This document shows positions 36,235-45,485 of a stretch of DNA of 64,000 bases, one piece after another. A program made the translations under genes and the position numbers. How positions within the stretch are numbered: the stretch's first letter is position 1; every line of letters begins with the position of its first letter. The stretch covers positions 2,291,372-2,355,371 of the forward strand of contig NZ_KI632511.1 of the NCBI RefSeq assembly GCF_000504285.1, read 5' to 3'. The notes below the pieces were generated by a model that was given only the letters and a program-made list of their open reading frames with translations, was not told the DNA's origin and did not search any database. Source of the DNA: Actinospica robiniae DSM 44927 (lineage in GTDB: Bacteria > Actinomycetota > Actinomycetes > Streptomycetales > Catenulisporaceae).

Positions 36235-36320
36235 CAGAAGTCTTACCCCATCCCTGTCCGGTGCTCTTCGACGCTAGGGCCATCTGCGGGCGTATCCGGG
36301 AGAGCGCAGCGCGCCGCGCA

Positions 36321-38738
36321 TTAGCCCGTTCGGGTGAGGGGTGGGGTCTGGGCGCCGCGGTGGCGCACCCAGCGATAGAGCAGTTCCAGCGCCACGGCCG
36401 CGCAGGCGGCCACCGCCAGCGAGGTCAGCACCTGCTGCCAGCCGCCGTATTCGAGCTGGAAGAACCGGCGTCCGGCCGGGAACACCGAGACCAGCACGAA
36501 CAGTCCCACCATCGTCGCCACCAGCACCGCCTTCCACCACACGAACGGCCGGGCGACCAGGATCAGCACGTACAGGCTGGCCGTGAACAGTGTGATCATC
36601 GCGGCGGTCTGCTCGGTCGGCAGCGTCGCCCCGGGCGGGAGGCGGGCCAGGTAGTAGGACACGAACGCGGCGGCGCCGGTGATCAGCCCGGCCGGCACGG
36701 CGAAGCGCAGCACCCTGCGGACGAAGCCGGGCCGGGCCCGGCTCAGGCTGGGGGCGAGCGCGAGGAAGAACGAGGGCGTGCCGATCGTCAGCGTGCTCAC
36801 GAGCGTGGAGTGGCGCGGCAGGAACGGGTAGGGCAGCCGCAGGATGCCGGTGAGCACCACGAGCAGGAACGACTCGAAGGACTTGACCAGGAAGAGGTTC
36901 GAGACCCGCTCGATGTTGCCCACCACCCGCCGCCCCTCCGCCACCACCGAGGGCAGCGTGGCGAAGCGTTCGTCGAGCAGCACGATCTGGGCGACCGCGC
37001 GCGCCGCCCCGGAGCCGGAACCCATCGCGATGCCGATGTCCGCGTTCTTCAGCGCGAGCACGTCGTTCACGCCGTCGCCGGTCATCGCCACGATGTGGCC
37101 GCGGCTCTGCAGCGCCACCACCATCTGCTGCTTCTGGCGCGGCGTCACCCGGCCGAAGACGGAGTGGCCGGTCACCTCTTCGGCGAAGGTGGCGTCGACG
37201 GTCTCGGGCGTCGGCACGTCGTCCTCGGAAGCCGTCGGCAGCTCTCGGGCGTCGAGCGGGTCCTCGGCGCCGGGCAGGCCGAGCGACGCGGCGACCGCGC
37301 CGACGGAGACCGCGTTGTCCCCGGAGATCACCTTCAGATGGACGTCCTGCTGCGCGAAGTACTCGAGCGTGGGCGCGGCGTCGGAGCGGATGCGCTGTTC
37401 GAGCAGCACGAGCGCGGCCGGCTCCGGATGCATCTGCGCGGTGCTGAACTCGGCGTCGTCGGAGAGCTCGACCGCCGATCTCGCCAGCAGCAGCACGCGT
37501 AGGCCGCCTGCGCCCCGCTCCTGCGCGCGGTCCGCTGCGGCCGTGCCCGCGCCGAGGATGTCGGGGGCGCCGATCAGCCAAGTACCGCGGTCGTCGGCGA
37601 AGCTCGCGCCACTCCACTTGCGGGCGGAGGAGAACGCCGCCACGCCTTCGGGCCGCCACACCGGCTGCGGCGCCGGGCAGCCCTCGATGACAGCGGCCAT
37701 CGTCGCGTTCGGGTGATCCTCCAGGGCGCCGAGCGCCCCGAGCGCGGCGCGGACCTGTTCCTCCGTCGGATCCTCGGCGAGCGTCTCGATCCCGCTCAAC
37801 CGCATGCCGCCTTCGGTGAGCGTGCCGGTCTTGTCCAGGCAGACGGTGTCCACCCGGGCCAGCCCCTCGATCGCGGGAAGCTCCTGCACCAGACAGTTGC
37901 GCCGGCCCAACCGCACCACCCCGACGGCGAAGGCTACGGACGTGAGCAGCACCAGGCCCTCGGGCACCATCGGCACGATCCCGGCCACCGTACGGCTGAG
38001 TCCGGAGCGGAAACCGCCGGCGAGGGACGTCTGCACGATGATCTGCAGGATCCCGGCCGGCACCAGCAGGTAGGTCAGGAACCTGATGATGTGGGCGACT
38101 CCGTCGCGCAGCTCGGAACGCACCAGCGTGAACTGCTGGGCCTCGGCCGCCAGCCGCGCCGCGTGCGCGTCGGCGCCGACCTTCCTCGCGCGGATCGATC
38201 CGCGCCCGGCGACCACGAACGAGCCGGAGAGCGCCTCGTCGCCGTCCGTCTTGCGCACCGGATCGGCCTCGCCGGTCAACAGCGACTCGTCCACCTCGAG
38301 CGCGGCGGCGTCGAGCACCTCGCCGTCGACCGGGATCTTCTCCCCCGGTCCGAGCAGGATCACGTCGTCGAGCACGATCTCCGCCGCGGTCAGCTGCCGC
38401 ACGGCGCCGTCGCGCAGCACCCGCGGCCGCGCCTCGCCGACGATGGCCAGCGAGTCGAGGGTGCGTTTGGCCCGCCACTCCTGCACGATGCCGATCAGGG
38501 CGTTGAAGACGATGACGAAGCCGAACAGCGCGTCCTGGAACGGCCCGACCACCAGCATGATCACGAACAGGGTGAAGATCAGGCCGTTGAACCAGGTCAG
38601 CACGTTGGCCCGGACGATCGCCGCGAGCGAGCGGCTGGAGGCGGGCGGGAGGCGGTTGGTCCGGCCGGACGCGACCCGCTCGGCGACCTGGGCGCTGGTC
38701 AGACCGTCCGGAGCGAGGTCCTCGAGCACGCCGTCCAC
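36321..38738 (-). CDS. HAD-IC P-type cation ATPase (CtpE-like)
   Basis: An 805-residue P-type ATPase. From the chosen start, TGEADP lies at 155-160 (actuator), MVPEGL at 257-262 in the central membrane helix, DKTGTLT with the phosphorylated aspartate at 302, and TGDGVNDVLALKNADIG in the hinge. The VPEG motif, absence of an N-terminal heavy-metal domain and overall likeness to mycobacterial CtpE suggest a calcium or other divalent cation pump, but the ion is not proven by sequence. GTG 38738 leaves a 74-base divergent gap; a GTG or other start at 38804 would leave only eight bases to the opposite gene. Confidence 0.88.
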   Translation of the reverse strand: MDGVLEDLAPDGLTSAQVAERVASGRTNRLPPASSRSLAAIVRANVLTWFNGLIFTLFVIMLVVGPFQDALFGFVIVFNALIGIVQEWRAKRTLDSLAIVGEARPRVLRDGAVRQLTAAEIVLDDVILLGPGEKIPVDGEVLDAAALEVDESLLTGEADPVRKTDGDEALSGSFVVAGRGSIRARKVGADAHAARLAAEAQQFTLVRSELRDGVAHIIRFLTYLLVPAGILQIIVQTSLAGGFRSGLSRTVAGIVPMVPEGLVLLTSVAFAVGVVRLGRRNCLVQELPAIEGLARVDTVCLDKTGTLTEGGMRLSGIETLAEDPTEEQVRAALGALGALEDHPNATMAAVIEGCPAPQPVWRPEGVAAFSSARKWSGASFADDRGTWLIGAPDILGAGTAAADRAQERGAGGLRVLLLARSAVELSDDAEFSTAQMHPEPAALVLLEQRIRSDAAPTLEYFAQQDVHLKVISGDNAVSVGAVAASLGLPGAEDPLDARELPTASEDDVPTPETVDATFAEEVTGHSVFGRVTPRQKQQMVVALQSRGHIVAMTGDGVNDVLALKNADIGIAMGSGSGAARAVAQIVLLDERFATLPSVVAEGRRVVGNIERVSNLFLVKSFESFLLVVLTGILRLPYPFLPRHSTLVSTLTIGTPSFFLALAPSLSRARPGFVRRVLRFAVPAGLITGAAAFVSYYLARLPPGATLPTEQTAAMITLFTASLYVLILVARPFVWWKAVLVATMVGLFVLVSVFPAGRRFFQLEYGGWQQVLTSLAVAACAAVALELLYRWVRHRGAQTPPLTRTG

Positions 38739-38812
38739 GCGACCACGGTAGGCGGGCCCGGACGCGGCGTGCCTGCCGGACGGGCCGAACGGACGAGGCC
38801 ACACTGGAGGCC

Positions 38813-39772
38813 GTGCCCCTGCTCCACGTCCGCGTGCTGTGCCCGCCGGAGCTGACCGGCGAGGTGCTCGAGGCCTTCGGCGCGTCCGGCGGCGCGGTGC
38901 ACCTCGCCCGGCAGGACGGCGTGGCGCTCGGCCCGGCCGAGGACGTGATCAGCTGCGACCTGGTCCGCCAGCGGGCCGACGACCTGCTCGCGCACCTGCG
39001 CACGCTGGGCCTCGCCGAGCGCGGGGCGGTGCTCGTGGCGCCGGTCGAGGCGGTCATGTCGCCCTGGGCCGAGCAGGCCGAACGGTTCGTCGGCTCCGGC
39101 GCGGCGGACGCGGTGGTCTGGGACGATCTCGTGCGCACGGCCACCGTCGCCGCCGAGAACAGCCGGGCCTATCTGGCCTTCATGGCGATCGCGATGATGG
39201 TCGCGGCCTGCGGGATCGAGCTGGACAACCCGATCCTGATCGTCGGGTCGATGGTGCTCGGCCCGGACTACGCCCCGCTCAGCGCGCTGGCGGTGGCCCT
39301 GCCGATGCGCCGGTGGCGGCTGGCCGGGCGGGCGCTGGCGACGCTGCTGATCGGCTTCGCCGTGGGGATCGCGCTCACAGCGGTGTTCGGCTGGATCATG
39401 CGGGCCGCGGACCTGTTCGAGCCGGGCACGCTGAACAAGCCGCACCCGAACACCGGGTTCATCTGGCGGCCGGACGCCTTCTCCTTCGTCGTCTCCTGGC
39501 TCGGCGGCGCGGCGATGGCGCTCTCGTTCACCACCTCGCAGGTGACCGCGCTGGTGGGCGTGGTCATCTCGGTGACCACGATCCCGGCCGCGGCGGCCGT
39601 CGCCCTCAACGTGGACGACGGCTTCTACGCGGCCGGGCGTGGCGCGATCCAGCAGCTCGGGATCAACCTCGCGGGCATCGTGCTGGCCGGTTCGCTGGTC
39701 CTCCTGACGCTGCGTCTGAAGACCCTCTGGGATCGGCGCGCAGCCGCCGGCAAGGCAGTGCCGCGCAGCTGA
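38813..39772 (+). CDS. DUF389 membrane protein
   Basis: A 319-residue protein. The first 110 residues form a cytoplasmic alpha-beta domain (LLHVRVLCPPELTGEVLEAF), followed by a DUF389 membrane domain with about six helices including NPILIVGSMVLGPDYAPLSA, a family signature. The function of DUF389 proteins is not established; a transport role is often suggested. It begins with GTG and is divergent from the P-type ATPase. Confidence 0.87.
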   Translation: MPLLHVRVLCPPELTGEVLEAFGASGGAVHLARQDGVALGPAEDVISCDLVRQRADDLLAHLRTLGLAERGAVLVAPVEAVMSPWAEQAERFVGSGAADAVVWDDLVRTATVAAENSRAYLAFMAIAMMVAACGIELDNPILIVGSMVLGPDYAPLSALAVALPMRRWRLAGRALATLLIGFAVGIALTAVFGWIMRAADLFEPGTLNKPHPNTGFIWRPDAFSFVVSWLGGAAMALSFTTSQVTALVGVVISVTTIPAAAAVALNVDDGFYAAGRGAIQQLGINLAGIVLAGSLVLLTLRLKTLWDRRAAAGKAVPRS

Positions 39773-39794
39773 CGTCGGATCAGGCGAGGGGTCG

Positions 39795-41171
39795 TCAGGC
39801 CTGGTGGAAGCCTTCGATCGGGGCGACGGGGTGGCCGCCGTCGTGCAGATCGAGGGCCATGACGGCGGCGTCCATGTCCGCGACGAGCCGGTAGGCGAGG
39901 TCGGCCGATAGCCCGGCCCGGCACGTCACCCGCGCGACGAGGACGTCGTCGGCTGCGGCCGGCAAGGCGTAGACCGGCAGCTGCCAGCCCTTCTCGCGCA
40001 GCTTCGCGGACAGGTGCTCCAGGCCCCAGCTGCGCGGCGAGTCGGACGGGATGCTGAAGGCCACCAGCGGCAGCTGGGTGCCGTCGCCCCAGAGCGTGAA
40101 GCCGTAGCGGCTCACCGCCTCCGCGACCATCGCGGCGACCTCGCGCTCGTGGTCGACGAGCCCGGTGTAGCCCTCACGGCCGAGCCGGAGCATCGTCGTG
40201 TACGCGGCGATGATCGGCGCGGCCGGGCGGGAGAAGGTGAGCGAGAAGGACTTCACCGGCTGCCCGCCGAGCAGGTTCACGTCGAAGCAGAGGTGATCCG
40301 GCAGCAGGTCGTCGTGCCGCCAGGCGACGAAACCGAGGCCGAGCGGCGCGCCGGCGTACTTGTGGCCGGACGCGTTGATCGAGTGCACCCGTTCGAGGGC
40401 GAAGTCCCAGAGCAGGTCCGGGTGGCTGAACGGCACGGTGAAACCGCCCGAGGCGGCGTCCACGTGCAGGCCGACGTCGATGCCGGTGTCGCGCTGGACC
40501 CGGTCGAGCATGTTGGCGAGCGCGTGGATGTCGTCGAACAGGCCGGTCGAGGGGTAGCCGAGGGTGGCCGCGACGGCGATGGTGTTCTCGTCGATCGCGG
40601 AGCGCGCGGCGGCCGGGTCGAGCGGCGGGGCGCCCGGGGTCGCCGGGATCGGCAGCCGGCGCGGCTCTACGTCGAAGTAGCGGCAGGCCTTGTCCCAGCA
40701 GGGGTGCGCGGCGGCCGAGTAGACGAGGTTCGGGACGCCGGTGCCGCCGCGCTCCCGGAAGCGTTGCCGGGCTGCGAGCACGGCGAGCTGGATCGCCTCC
40801 GAGCTGCCGGTGGTGGGCACGGACGCGTAGTCCGCGGGGGCGTGCCACAGGTTCGCGACGATGGCGCACAGCCGCCGCTCGATCTCGACCGAGGCCGGGT
40901 ACTCGTCCTGGTTGGTGATGTTGACCCGCGCCGCGCCGGCCGCGAGCGCGTCGATGGACGACTCGCCGACGGTGGCGCAGAAGGTGGCCAGGTTGAGCCG
41001 GGCGTGGCCGTCGAGCAGCAGTTCGTCGGCCACGATGGAGGCCGCGAGTTCGGCGCTCATCCCGCGCTCGCCGAGGTGCGCGCGCGGGATCTCGGAGACG
41101 AGCGAGCCGGCGTACAGCGGCGAGGGTGCCAGCGCGCGGTCCACCTGCGCGTGTGTGGTGTGTACCGTCAT
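39795..41171 (-). CDS. Glutamate decarboxylase-like PLP enzyme (second copy)
   Basis: A 458-residue group II PLP-dependent decarboxylase. PTTGSSEA (119-126), HVDAASGGF (236-244) and INASGHKYAG with the PLP lysine at 271 match the glutamate decarboxylase family. It is 40 residues shorter than the copy at 6.5-8.0 kb and clearly divergent from it (for example HVDAASG against HVDGASG), so it is not a recent duplicate and may use another amino acid. The start is ATG 41171; a TTG at 41177 precedes it and no clear ribosome-binding site is visible. It is convergent with the DUF389 gene. Confidence 0.87.
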   Translation of the reverse strand: MTVHTTHAQVDRALAPSPLYAGSLVSEIPRAHLGERGMSAELAASIVADELLLDGHARLNLATFCATVGESSIDALAAGAARVNITNQDEYPASVEIERRLCAIVANLWHAPADYASVPTTGSSEAIQLAVLAARQRFRERGGTGVPNLVYSAAAHPCWDKACRYFDVEPRRLPIPATPGAPPLDPAAARSAIDENTIAVAATLGYPSTGLFDDIHALANMLDRVQRDTGIDVGLHVDAASGGFTVPFSHPDLLWDFALERVHSINASGHKYAGAPLGLGFVAWRHDDLLPDHLCFDVNLLGGQPVKSFSLTFSRPAAPIIAAYTTMLRLGREGYTGLVDHEREVAAMVAEAVSRYGFTLWGDGTQLPLVAFSIPSDSPRSWGLEHLSAKLREKGWQLPVYALPAAADDVLVARVTCRAGLSADLAYRLVADMDAAVMALDLHDGGHPVAPIEGFHQA

Positions 41172-41292
41172 GATCAAGCGATGTCCGGCGGCGGCGCCGG
41201 CGAACCGGCCAGCGCCGCGATTACGCCGAACGAGCTACCGGCGCGACCCTTCCGACATCAGTGGTCTGATCAGCCGACGAAGGGTGGCCCGC

Positions 41293-43077
41293 TCACTCCT
41301 GCGGCGCCTCGAGTTCGCGCGGCGGCGCCTCCAGCGCCTCGGGCACCGTGCCGACGCCCTCGATCGCCGCCTGTTGCGCGTCGTCGAGCTCGCGCAGGTA
41401 GTGGGCGACGGCCGCGACGGCGACGGCGCCCTGCCCGACTGCCGCGCCGACCCGCTTGACCGATCCGGCGCGCACGTCGCCGGCCGCGAACACGCCGGGC
41501 ACCGAGGTCTCGGACAGGTGCGGCCCGCGCTCGAGCAGCCACGGCTCAGGGAGCATCTCCGGGCGCCGGGAGACCTCGGCGTCGGTGAGGATGAAGCCGA
41601 ACTCGTCCACTGCCAGCACGCCGCGCACCCATTCCGAGCAGGGCACCGTGCCGACCATGATGTGCATGCTGTTCGCCGGGATCGTCTCGGTGCCGCCGCC
41701 GGCGACCTCGAGCAGAACCACCTTCTCCAGCCGGCCGTAGCCGCGCACCTCGCCGACCTCGACGCCGGTCCGGACGCTGATCTTCCCGTTGTGCTCGATC
41801 TGCTCGGCCAGCCGGTCCGACATCCCGCCGCCGCGCAGCGACTCCTCGCGCACCACCAGCGTCACCGACCGCGCGTATGCGGCGAACTGGAGCGCCGCCT
41901 GGCCGGCCGGGTTGCCGGAGCCGGCCACGACCACGTCCTCGCCGGCGGCCTGCTTGGCCTCCGCCTCCGAGGAGCCGTAGTAGACCCCTGCGTTGTGCAG
42001 TTCCTCCACGCCCGGGGCGTCCAGGGCCCGCCAGGTCATGCCGGTGGCGATCAGCACCGTGCGCCCGACCAGCGACTTGCCGTCGTCCAGGGTGACCAGG
42101 TGCGCGTCACCGCCGGGCATCAGGCCGGTGGCCACCTTCGCCGCGCACCACTCCACGCCGAGCCGCCTGGCCTGGGCCAGCGCGCGATGGGCGAAGTCGG
42201 CGCCGGACAGGCCGGCCGGGAAGCCGAGGTAGTTCTCGATCCGGGGGCTGACCCCGGCCTGGCCGCCCGGGCAGTCGTCCTCGATCACGACCACGCTCAT
42301 GCCCTCGCAGGCCCCGTAGACGGCCGCGGCCAGGCCGGCCGGCCCGCCGCCCACGATGATCAGGTCGTAGGACTGCCGGGTGGCCTCCTGGGTCAGGCCC
42401 AGGGTCTTGGCGAGTTCGGCGATGGAGGGATCGAACAGGCAGCGCCCGTCGTCGAGCAGCACTGTCGTCGGCGCCGGGGTGGGCAGGTTCAGATCCCGGG
42501 CCAGCGCCTGCGCCTCCGGGTCCTCGCCGAGATCCATCCAGGTGAACGGGACGAGGCTGCGGGTGAGGTAGTCCTTGACCGTGTAGGAGATCGCGGCGAA
42601 GCGGTGCCCGAGCACGGTCACCCCGATCTGCGCGGCCGCGTGCTCGGCGAACCACTCGCCGAGCAGGTCGTCCACGATCGGCAGGATCCGCTCCTCCAGC
42701 GGATAGGCGGGCAGCACCGCGTACCGGTCGGTCTGCGCCTGGTTGATCGCCTGGATCGCCGCGTCCGCCTGGTCCATCGTGGTCAGCAGCAGCCGCTTGG
42801 CCGTCGGCGCCGAGCCGCGGACGTGGCTGAACAGCTCGATCCCGGTGCCGTCGACCAGCCGGTGCGCGCTGACCGCGAGGGCCATGGCCGCGCCGGTGAC
42901 GCTCAGGTGCGCGAGCACCTCGGCCGCCTCCCGCAGCCCGTTCGCGCCGTGCACCCGCGCGGCCGGGCCGAAGTGGCGGCGCAGACCCTCGACCGTCTCC
43001 TCGCGCTGGACCGGGTCGGAGTCGACGACCAAGACCGCGCAGGCGCGCTCGTTCAACCGACTGCCGACCTCGCTCAT
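41293..43077 (-). CDS. Fused receiver-like / glutaredoxin-like / thioredoxin-reductase-like flavoprotein without redox CxxC
   Basis: A 594-residue three-part protein. Residues 10-140 resemble a response-regulator receiver (AVLVVDSDPVQRE), but the phospho-acceptor region ALAVSAHRLVDGTG has no aspartate at the usual place. Residues 150-225 look like a glutaredoxin-type fold (VPFTWMDLGEDPEAQALA, then PTTVLLDDG) without CxxC. From 236 a thioredoxin-reductase-like flavoprotein follows: GGGPAG at 243-248, CPGGQAG at 269-275 and AAGDVRAGSVKRVGAA at the end. Where TrxR has its CxxC pair, this protein reads YYGSSEAEAK (366-375). It probably binds FAD and NADPH but cannot work as a standard TrxR. Electron acceptor unknown. 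Confidence 0.86.
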   Translation of the reverse strand: MSEVGSRLNERACAVLVVDSDPVQREETVEGLRRHFGPAARVHGANGLREAAEVLAHLSVTGAAMALAVSAHRLVDGTGIELFSHVRGSAPTAKRLLLTTMDQADAAIQAINQAQTDRYAVLPAYPLEERILPIVDDLLGEWFAEHAAAQIGVTVLGHRFAAISYTVKDYLTRSLVPFTWMDLGEDPEAQALARDLNLPTPAPTTVLLDDGRCLFDPSIAELAKTLGLTQEATRQSYDLIIVGGGPAGLAAAVYGACEGMSVVVIEDDCPGGQAGVSPRIENYLGFPAGLSGADFAHRALAQARRLGVEWCAAKVATGLMPGGDAHLVTLDDGKSLVGRTVLIATGMTWRALDAPGVEELHNAGVYYGSSEAEAKQAAGEDVVVAGSGNPAGQAALQFAAYARSVTLVVREESLRGGGMSDRLAEQIEHNGKISVRTGVEVGEVRGYGRLEKVVLLEVAGGGTETIPANSMHIMVGTVPCSEWVRGVLAVDEFGFILTDAEVSRRPEMLPEPWLLERGPHLSETSVPGVFAAGDVRAGSVKRVGAAVGQGAVAVAAVAHYLRELDDAQQAAIEGVGTVPEALEAPPRELEAPQE

Positions 43078-43110
43078 GGGACCGCCTCTCGTACAGGGGG
43101 ACTGCGCAGG

Positions 43111-43129
43111 GGCCGAGCCTTACTCGGCC
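43111..43129. other. Hairpin upstream of the fused flavoprotein gene (first of two)
   Basis: GGCCGAG-CCTTA-CTCGGCC, a perfect seven-base stem with a five-base loop, 33 bases from the flavoprotein start. It may be a terminator for the glycosidase-like gene upstream or a leader structure. Confidence 0.5.
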
Positions 43130-43133
43130 GACC

Positions 43134-43151
43134 GAGACTGGGAGCAGTCTC
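43134..43151. other. Hairpin upstream of the fused flavoprotein gene (second of two)
   Basis: GAGACTG-GGAG-CAGTCTC, a perfect seven-base stem with a four-base loop, five bases from the first hairpin. Confidence 0.5.
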
Positions 43152-43216
43152 AGAGTAGGAAAACCACGGGATATGCGCGCGCTGATGACGCTCGGATTAC
43201 GCCGGGCGGCGGGCGC

Positions 43217-44476
43217 TCAGCGGGCGTGCACGGTCACGAAGTCCCGGTCCGAGGGCGAGAAGTAGCGGTCGGCGGGCGGGTTGAAGTCCCACAGCTTCTG
43301 GGCCGCCGGGTGCTGCCCGTCCTGCAGCCCGTTGTAGGTCATGAACGAGGTCCAGTCCGGGTTGATGTCCAGCTCCATGCCGTAGACGGCGCCGGCCGCC
43401 TTAAGCAGCTTGGCCAGGGTGTAGACGGACAGCTGGTTGCCGCCGACGTAGACGATGTCTCCGTTGGCGGTCATGCCCACGCCCGAGCGGGCGATGTAGT
43501 ACCAGCCCTTGATCGTGTAGCCCCAGTCCGCGCCGGATCCGTCCATCGGGCCGACCTTCAGCTCGCCCTGGTCGACGAGCAGGTTGAGGTTCTCCCGCAC
43601 CGCGAACACGTCCGGACTCATCGTCTCGTCGCGCCCCCACTGGCCGATCTTGAGCGAGCCGTCGCGGTAGAACACCTCCGCAGCCTTGCCGTCCACCAGC
43701 GGGACCGCCTCGCGCCCGCCCTCGTAGAAGCCGCCCATCGCGTCGTCCGGATCCACCTTGAACCCGCCGTTCCAGGTGGCCACGAGCCGCGGGAGCACGT
43801 CCGAGGAGAGGTAGTCCGGCTCGTCCCAGGCGCCGCCGGGCTGCTGGTAGCCCGGGTTCAGGGTGAAGCGCAGCGCCTTCTGGTTGAGCCAGGCGACGTA
43901 GGCGAGGTCGGCGGTGTGGTCGGCGTCCGGGCGCAGCGCGGCCGACTCCACGATCGGGTTGCCCAGCGGGCCGACCACGGTCGGGGAGAACACGCCCTCC
44001 CCCGGGATCGTGCCGGCCGCGAACGGGACGATGTCGACGGGCCGGTCGCCCGGAGCGAGCTTGAGCCGGGCCCGGCCGGCCGCGTCGTCGCCCTTGGCGG
44101 CATCGCCGCGGGCCTTGAGCTGGGCCAGCTCGGAGGGGTCGAGCGTGCCGCCGGTGGCCGGCGGCGTGTAGCTCTCGTTCTCGAGCCAGGTCACGATCAT
44201 GCTCATGTCGTGGTCGCGGGCCCACTCGGCCACCCGGGCGTTGAGCGGGTCGGTGCCCGGCGCGGTGAGGTAGGGCACCAGAGTGATCCCGATGTACCCG
44301 AACAGCAGCACGAACACGCCCAGGAGCCCGCGCCACAGGTACCGGCGCCGACGCGAGCGGCGCGGACCCTTGGGCCCGGCCGGCGGCTGGTCCGATCCGG
44401 GCGGCGGCGCGACGCTCAGTTCGAGGGCGGCGTGGGCGTCGTCGGCGGAGGCTTCGGGCTCGGGAAGCGGGTTCAT
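43217..44476 (-). CDS. Membrane-anchored phosphodiester glycosidase-family protein (NAGPA / DUF2233)
   Basis: A 419-residue protein with an acidic cytoplasmic tail, a basic stop (RRSRRRRYLWR), one membrane helix (about 48-68) and an outer domain of the phosphodiester-glycosidase type: VATWNGGFKV, IARSGVGMTANGDIVYVGG and AVYGMELDINPDWTSF are the characteristic stretches. Known relatives remove or act on sugar phosphodiesters; here the substrate is unknown, and cell-wall or exopolysaccharide processing is an inference. It lies 139 bases upstream of the flavoprotein gene on the same strand, with two hairpins between. Confidence 0.8.
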   Translation of the reverse strand: MNPLPEPEASADDAHAALELSVAPPPGSDQPPAGPKGPRRSRRRRYLWRGLLGVFVLLFGYIGITLVPYLTAPGTDPLNARVAEWARDHDMSMIVTWLENESYTPPATGGTLDPSELAQLKARGDAAKGDDAAGRARLKLAPGDRPVDIVPFAAGTIPGEGVFSPTVVGPLGNPIVESAALRPDADHTADLAYVAWLNQKALRFTLNPGYQQPGGAWDEPDYLSSDVLPRLVATWNGGFKVDPDDAMGGFYEGGREAVPLVDGKAAEVFYRDGSLKIGQWGRDETMSPDVFAVRENLNLLVDQGELKVGPMDGSGADWGYTIKGWYYIARSGVGMTANGDIVYVGGNQLSVYTLAKLLKAAGAVYGMELDINPDWTSFMTYNGLQDGQHPAAQKLWDFNPPADRYFSPSDRDFVTVHAR

Positions 44477-44712
44477 CGGCCGTCCTAGGGCGTTTCCGGA
44501 GAATGCTGCCTATATGCATATGAATAGTCAGTCTACGGATAATCTGGACATAAAGCGGGGAAATCGTGCTCCGAAAAGGTGAAGCGCGGCATCCGACGGT
44601 GCGTCAGACGGCGTAAGCGCCGCGGCGGCGCGCACAGTACCCGCGGGGCGGCCCCACGGCCGCGCCCGAATCTGGGATGAGCGACGAGCCCTGCGATGGA
44701 GGCACACAGACC
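44477..44712. other. Divergent promoter region with AT-rich pocket
   Basis: No gene is seen. A locally AT-rich pocket at about 44505-44580 includes the perfect ten-base palindrome ATATGCATAT at 44512-44521 and probably holds promoters for the glycosidase-like gene (minus) and the lipoprotein (plus). Confidence 0.45.
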
Positions 44713-45459
44713 ATGCCCCGCACCACCAATCTGGCCCTGGCCGCGGCGGGCACCGCGGCGGTCCTACTCGCCGCGGCCTGCGGCGTCGACACCCCGAGCG
44801 CCGCGGTCCAGAGCCCCGAGGCCGTCCCCCCGGCCGTGAGCGTCCGCGACGCCGGACGCACTCCCGATCCGGTCGACACGTCCGCATCGGCCCCCGGCTC
44901 CGCCGTCGTCGTCCCGCCCACGACCGTCTCCGCGAGCCCGACCACCCCGAGCGTGCCCGATCCCGGCGTCCTGCCGCAGACGGACGTGATGCCCGGGGAT
45001 CAGGACCCGCAGTTCATCGCCGGGACGCAGGCGCTGTGGCGGGCGATCGTGCAGGACAACCCGGCGCTGGCCAAGCCCTTCTTCTTCCCGCGCTCCGCGT
45101 ACCTCCAGGTCAAGGACATCGCGGACCCGGCGCAGGACTACCAGAACCGGCTGATGGCCTGGTACGACCTGGACATCAAGGCCGCGCACCAGCAGCTCGG
45201 CGCGGGCGCCGCGACCGCGAAGCTGGTGAGCGTGGCGGTGCCGAAGGCTCAGGCCGAGTGGATCCAGCCCGGCGTCGAGTACAACAAGGGCTCGTACTAC
45301 CGCGTCTACGGCACCCGGCTGACCTACGAAGAGAACGGCCACACGGCGTCGTTCGGCATCTTCTCGCTGATCTCGTGGCGCGGTGAGTGGTACGTGGTCC
45401 ACCTCGGCCCGAGCACGCGCCCGGCCATGCAAGGCATCGTCTACGAGCCGCAGAACTGA
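44713..45459 (+). CDS. Hypothetical secreted lipoprotein
   Basis: A 248-residue protein with a lipoprotein signal (LALAAAGTAAVLLAAACG, lipobox AAAC), a Pro/Ser/Thr-rich linker of about 75 residues and a folded C-terminal domain of about 150 residues (QALWRAIVQDNPALAKPFFF onward). The domain is rich in aromatic residues and looks globular, ending with FSLISWRGEWYVVHLGP. ATG 44713 is used, with GGAGG ten bases upstream. No named family was recognised; the function is unknown, and an outer-envelope location is inferred. Convergent with a TetR gene. Confidence 0.75.
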   Translation: MPRTTNLALAAAGTAAVLLAAACGVDTPSAAVQSPEAVPPAVSVRDAGRTPDPVDTSASAPGSAVVVPPTTVSASPTTPSVPDPGVLPQTDVMPGDQDPQFIAGTQALWRAIVQDNPALAKPFFFPRSAYLQVKDIADPAQDYQNRLMAWYDLDIKAAHQQLGAGAATAKLVSVAVPKAQAEWIQPGVEYNKGSYYRVYGTRLTYEENGHTASFGIFSLISWRGEWYVVHLGPSTRPAMQGIVYEPQN

Positions 45460-45485
45460 CGACCCGTCGGCGGACGGCCTAGTTC
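45453..45485. terminator. Nested inverted repeats spanning both stop codons of a convergent pair
   Basis: Outer arms GAACT (45453-45457) and AGTTC (45481-45485) enclose a second hairpin CCGTC-GGCG-GACGG (45464-45477). The lipoprotein TGA and the TetR stop lie at the outer arms. Confidence 0.45.
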
